A stretch of 64,000 nucleotides of DNA, taken from assembly GCA_942159475.1 (NCBI GenBank), contig OW804099.1, positions 9,997,954 through 10,061,953 of the forward strand. Reading direction: 5' to 3'. The notes under the pieces are model-generated. The model saw only the letters and a list, made by a program, of their open reading frames with translations, was not told the DNA's origin and did not search any database. The position numbers and the translations under genes are program-made. Positions 59,501 to 64,000 of this stretch are shown one piece after another (position 1 is the stretch's first letter; every line of letters starts with the position of its first letter). The DNA comes from Sthenelais limicola. Its lineage: Eukaryota; Annelida; Polychaeta; Phyllodocida; Sigalionidae.

Positions 59501-60878
59501 CTGGGGGTATTGGATTGTTCTAATAATGGACTGGGCAGGGGTAAGATCCTAGTCATCGTCAATATCATTAAAGAGTGGTATTTTATTATTTACTTGTGTG
59601 ATTGAAATAACCTCTGACTTCTGTCATTAAGTGTAATTTGTGGGCGGGTAAATGTATGTGTGTGGGGGTAAATATCTGCATTTACCCCCACACACTCGCA
59701 CTGTGCATGTTACAAATAAGGATTAATAATTTTAAATTTCAAGCTCTCTATGACTGGTGATCGATTTGCTATAGCAAATATGCATCCAAATGTATAACTG
59801 ATTAACGTAGGACAGGAAACTACAGGAGGATTCCTCCTATTAAGACATCAGATGTATATTCAGTTCTCATGCACAAATCAACCCAAGAGAAAATCTGGAA
59901 GTTTGGTTTAGATATGTTCTAACCCTTGACCCTGTTAGGTTACATATGATTCGAGCATTGCCATGGCAACAGTTATCAGTCCATCTACATGGTTGTTTGG
60001 GGAGAGTGGATGGCCGTGGATGAGGGTGTAGTGGCCATGGCGGTGGTGGTGGTTGGAGGAGCACTGAGGGGGGGGGGGGGGGGGGGTGGCCTTGACATTG
60101 GCGATGGAGCCAGAAGGCAGATTTGAAGATATACATGGTTAGTTGATATTAACGATTGTAAACAAATGGCACTGATAACAAGATTATTTAAGATAGAATC
60201 ATATACACGAATGTAATACAGCTATGTGGTTGAGCAGACAATTGCCATGGGGAGAATGACAATGACACAGGGCTAATATATGGATATGGAATACCCCCAA
60301 TTGAATCACGTTTACCATTTGTTTTATAAGCCTCATTTCCCGAATCCTGCATTGCCCCATATCTCCGAATATTAAAGGGAATAAAGAGTTGATACATGAG
60401 AAAAGGATAATAATGACATAAATGAGTACTTACTAGTATTCCAGTTGTGTAGAAGTTGGTGGTACAGAGAAGAGATATTTAGCAGCGGTGAATTTGGTAA
60501 GAGGTCAACGTACTGGAGAGCTAGCACATGGCATCTCAGGGGTCAAGGTCATTGTACCGATTGGATGGCGCAAAGGGGTCTGGAGCTGGGGGTCATAGGG
60601 TTGACACTAGGTGGCGGGTCAGGGACACATTTTAAGTAGGTGTTGCTACCTAGTGGAAGTGGCTGTTGAGCAATACACCATTACGAAACGTATTCATTAG
60701 TGGTGTTGTAACATTTCAAAGTTAAAATATTGCTTATTAATAATTAATTTGTTTCAAATAAACTAGTGTAAATACAGATTATTGAAATAATCAGAGGAGC
60801 AGAGCAGAGGAGTCGACTAAGTAGAGCACATGGGAACAGAGGAGTGTCTCCTTTGAGCATGTACAGAGTAGGTCTCCT
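59501..60878. other. Right subterminal region of the KDZ element
   Basis: Contains a hairpin at 59658-59695, a G-run at 60069-60086 and repeated AGAGGAG-type words near the right TIR (60790-60850). No gene recognised. Confidence 0.4.
59658..59695. repeat. Perfect hairpin, 16-bp arms
   Basis: GTGTGTGGGGGTAAAT, six-base loop, ATTTACCCCCACACAC. It lies in repeat-rich sequence. Confidence 0.9.
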
Positions 60879-61007
60879 TGGACATGGCAGAATATGCAAC
60901 CGATTGGGTCGAGCAAGGGGCAGAAGAGCGAGAACGGAGGTGCTCCAAGTAGAGGAGACCTTCTTGATCTCCTCTACTTGTATCCTAGGAGAAGAGAGGT
61001 ACAGGGT
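60879..61007 (-). repeat. Right terminal inverted repeat of the KDZ element
   Basis: Reverse complement of 10386-10514 with four substitutions and no indels. The outermost bases read AGAGAGGTACAGGGT, followed by the target sequence. Confidence 0.9.
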
Positions 61008-61312
61008 GACATTAAAGACATCTAATAAGTACTTTTATCGTTTTAGTCAGATATTTTTATTTTTGAAATAAATAAGTTTGCAATATTTCTAGGTGAATAA
61101 CTACCAGTAAAGTAGCTAAATGTACTCAATAGGATGATCTAAGATATAATTAATAAACAGTCTTGGACTTTAGTACATGTATACATACAGCCACTAGGAC
61201 TAGACACCCTAAAAATGAAAATATTCCAACAAAGATATCTTGTAAGTAAACGACTTTAAAAACACCAATTTTGCGACTTGTGACTCATTTTCCTGAAACA
61301 CATCACATATAT
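61008..61312 (+). mobile_element. Right part of the MITE-1 copy interrupted by the giant element
   Basis: GACATCTAATAAGTACTTTT through GACTTGTGACTCATTTTCCT matches intact MITE-1 copies from their midpoint to the end. It completes the left piece at 10292-10385. Confidence 0.75.
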
Positions 61313-61360
61313 GTGAATGTAGCTAAACACCCTCCGCTCCCTTCCAACCGCTACCTCATC

Positions 61361-61773
61361 ACATATGATCCGTACTAGGAAAATGAGTCATAAGTCGCAT
61401 AAAATGGATTTTGAGATATTATTATGTTTGAAAAGATGAGCTCAAGCTGATTCTAATGATAGTAAACAGTAGGAAATCTACTATGCATTTCTATATTTCA
61501 AGTATTATATTTTTATTACGGAAAACAAAGTTTACAGTATTTTGGGTGAGCAATTACTAGTAAAGTAGCTAAATATATTCATTACGACAACCCTAGAAAT
61601 ACATGGATATATGTATTACACTGTCCTACAAGTCGGTACATGTATTCAAGCTACAAGAGGCTTTAAGTATCCCAAATATTAAAACATTCCCATAAATATA
61701 TCCTGTAAATTAATCACTTTGAAAAATAACAATTTTGCGACTTGTCACTCATTTTCCTAAAACACATCACATG
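61361..61773 (+). mobile_element. MITE-1 copy
   Basis: Starts ATGATCCGTACTAGGAAAAT and ends CACTCATTTTCCTAAAACAC. It is duplicated at 63106-63518. Confidence 0.8.
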
Positions 61774-62359
61774 GCGATTTTGAGGTGCCTATTCAAAACT
61801 GTTTGCTAAGTTTTAGCACCTTTTTCATTCATATAAGTTATTATTTCATATGCTGTTTGAGGCACAATACAACAAGGAACACCACATTTACTTTAACTTA
61901 AGCTATATATAAATAGAAAATGTGTAAAAGTGTTTTCATTTTCATGGGTGATCCCCGTAACATAAATTGGTGATGCCTGTAAAGCAGAAATACAGTTTGT
62001 AAAGGATGCCTGTAAAGCGTAATTATGTGAGAAGTGATTGCTGTAAACTGTTGTTTTTTTTACATATGACTGTAATTTCTTATGAACTGTCTTTAAAAAC
62101 ACCTTCCATGTTTAGTCTAGTATGATTATCGTATGTAGGCCTATGTTAAAGCAATACAATTTAAAAAAAACTGATTTGAATGACACTTTTCATGGCTTCT
62201 CACCACCAGGATAGAATCTAACCTTGATTATTTTTCTTATTATTAATCCTAGTGTTTCTATAGCCTTTATAATGCTTAAATGAACATTAAATATCAGTCA
62301 GTTAGTTAGCGGACAGGATCAGAAGTCAGCTAGTCTGGCTGTATTAGGGAGTTCTACTG

Positions 62360-62500
62360 TATGGTTCTATGGTTCTAGATGGAACCCCCGGTGGTCCCGA
62401 AGAACCCTTTTAGGTGTCGAAGAACCCTAGGGTTCTTGGTAGAACCATGGGGTTCTATATAGAACCCAAAAGAACCCTTTTTTCTTAGAGTGTATATACC
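62360..62500. repeat. Nested GGTTCT/AGAACC inverted repeat
   Basis: GGTTCT and AGAACC words alternate at least ten times, for example CTAGGGTTCTTGGTAGAACC, GGGTTCTATATAGAACCC and AAAAGAACCC. The whole block is roughly self-complementary. It could be a MITE; I have no family name. Confidence 0.7.
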
Positions 62501-62645
62501 TGCCCCGCTCACCTGTATATCTAACGTATGGTGCCCTTATTCTGTCAGGTGTCCTAATTCCGTCATTTTTTCCAACTGCTTCCTCTCTTCCTACACTAAG
62601 GGCAGACATAGTAGGTGGATGTGTTCATAAAATATAGCATATTTC

Positions 62646-63055
62646 TGATCCGTTTTAGGAAAATGAGTCATAAGTCGCACAAAATGGATTTTGAGATATT
62701 ATTATATTTGAAAAGATGAGATCAAGCTGATTCTAATTATAGTAATCAGTAGGAAATCTACTATGCATTTCTATATTTCAAGTGTTATATTTCTATTATG
62801 GAAAACAAAGTTTACAGTATTTTGAGGTGAGCAATTACTAGTAAAGTAGCTAAATATATTCATTACGACAACCCTAGAAATACATGGATACATTTATTAC
62901 ACTGTCCTACAAGTCGGTACATGTATTCAAGCTACAAGAGGCTTTAAGTATCCCAAATATTAAAACATTCCCACAAATATATCCTGTGAATTAATCACTT
63001 TGAAAAATAACAATTTTGCGACTTGTGACTCATTTTCCTGAAACACATCACATAT
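62646..63055 (+). mobile_element. MITE-1 copy
   Basis: Starts GATCCGTTTTAGGAAAATGA and ends GACTCATTTTCCTGAAACAC. It borders the two units of the 1745-bp duplication. Confidence 0.8.
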
Positions 63056-63105
63056 ATGTGAATGTAGCTAAACACCCTCCGCTCCCTTCGAACCGCTACC
63101 TCATC

Positions 63106-63518
63106 ACATATGATCCGTACTAGGAAAATGAGTCATAAGTCGCATAAAATGGATTTTGAGATATTATTATGTTTGAAAAGATGAGCTCAAGCTGATTCTA
63201 ATGATAGTAAACAGTAGGAAATCTACTATGCATTTCTATATTTCAAGTATTATATTTTTATTACGGAAAACAAAGTTTACAGTATTTTGGGTGAGCAATT
63301 ACTAGTAAAGTAGCTAAATATATTCATTACGACAACCCTAGAAATACATGGATATATGTATTACACTGTCCTACAAGTCGGTACATGTATTCAAGCTACA
63401 AGAGGCTTTAAGTATCCCAAATATTAAAACATTCCCATAAATATATCCTGTAAATTAATCACTTTGAAAAATAACAATTTTGCGACTTGTCACTCATTTT
63501 CCTAAAACACATCACATG
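63106..63518 (+). mobile_element. MITE-1 copy (duplicate of 61361-61773)
   Basis: Nearly identical to 61361-61773, as part of the 1745-bp tandem duplication. Confidence 0.8.
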
Positions 63519-64000
63519 GCGATTTTGAGGTGCCTATTCAAAACTGTTTGCTAAGTTTTAGCACCTTTTTCATTCATATAAGTTATTATTTCATATGCTG
63601 TTTGAGGCACAATACAACAAGGAACACCACATTTACTTTAACTTAAGCTATATATAAATAGAAAATGTGTAAAAGTGTTTTCATTTTCATGGGTGATCCC
63701 CGTAACATAAATTGGTGATGCCTGTAAAGCAGAAATACAGTTTGTAAAGGATGCCTGTAAAGCGTAATTATGTGAGAAGTGATTGCTGTAAACTGTTGTT
63801 TTTTTTACATATGACTGTAATTTCTTATGAACTGTCTTTAAAAACACCTTCCATGTTTAGTCTAGTATGATTATCGTATGTAGGCCTATGTTAAAGCAAT
63901 ACAATTTAAAAAAAACTGATTTGAATGACACTTTTCATGGCTTCTCACCACCAGGATAGAATCTAACCTTGATTATTTTTCTTATTATTAATCCTAGTGT

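Larger units (their letters stand above)
10386..61007. mobile_element. Giant KDZ-superfamily DNA transposon (~50.6 kb)
   Basis: The ends are 129-bp inverted repeats (10386-10514 and 60879-61007). A likely 8-bp target duplication flanks them. The two flanks are the two halves of one MITE-1, which reads continuously if the element is removed. Inside are a KDZ transposase gene starting 0.67 kb from the left end, and a convergent HMG-box-like gene starting 4.9 kb from the right end. Both have open frames with consistent exon phases. Introns and the central 8 kb are filled with other non-autonomous elements, so the element has resided long enough to collect insertions, or moves with them. The joint evidence of ends, target and transposase class makes this a coherent mobile unit. 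Confidence 0.85.
61265..64000. repeat. Tandem duplication, ~1745-bp period (second copy cut by window end)
   Basis: 61265-62255 and 63010-64000 are near-identical at a fixed offset of 1745 bp, including a 69-aa minus-strand open frame at 61893-62102 and 63638-63847. One substitution (CTTCCAACC/CTTCGAACC) was noted in the spacer. The duplication edges fall inside MITE-1 copies. Confidence 0.92.

Noticed and set aside
62427..62609. Minus-strand frame with Arg-Thr-Pro-Asp words
   Set aside because: Derived from the GGTTCT/AGAACC repeat; no independent support.
61893..63847. Identical 69-codon minus-strand frames
   Set aside because: They are identical only because the 1745-bp segment is duplicated. 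They have no start context or domain and overlap non-coding repeat.

Overview
The window looks like the nuclear genome of an aquatic invertebrate animal. It is AT-rich, its long genes are split by GT-AG introns, and it holds a class A GPCR, CR1/L2-like LINE tails, many MITEs and minisatellites. I cannot assign the phylum; recurrent TAGGCCTAT-type words hint at an echinoderm-like deuterostome, but only weakly.

The main content is one very large DNA transposon at about 10386-61007 (50.6 kb). It has 129-bp terminal inverted repeats (125/129 identical by manual alignment) and a 7 of 8 bp target-site duplication (ACATTAAG/ACATTAAA). It sits inside a small palindromic MITE whose two halves lie on either side. 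It carries two convergent, 16-exon, phase-consistent genes. Plus strand 11060-33825 encodes a Kyakuja-Dileera-Zisupton (KDZ) superfamily transposase of about 1036 aa, with a CxC-type zinc cluster, a DGNFRL Asp motif, a YDIAC Asp motif, a DGENIERLW Glu motif and an acidic tail. Minus strand 56100-41867 encodes a 548-aa protein with an HMG-box-like segment, a Cys/His-rich segment and a basic tail made of triplicated 129-bp exons. The introns contain many nested non-autonomous elements.

Layout: 13-2560, a TIR element carrying a decayed ~190-200 bp tandem array; 3546-3955, a MITE; 4090-5046, an intronless GPCR coding sequence; 5099-8270, a 48-bp minisatellite split by a retro-insert; 8271-10385, repeats and the MITE half hosting the giant element; 10386-61007, the KDZ element; 61008-64000, the other MITE half and a recent ~1745-bp tandem duplication that runs off the window.

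A second theme is a set of TIR elements (13-2560, 20642-22422, 52748-55593, with weaker relatives at 16168-17336 and 35905-36360). Their interiors carry a short GC-rich motif, different in each element, often in both orientations. In the three best cases the motif recurs roughly every 175-205 bp. All boundaries and phases were worked out by eye.
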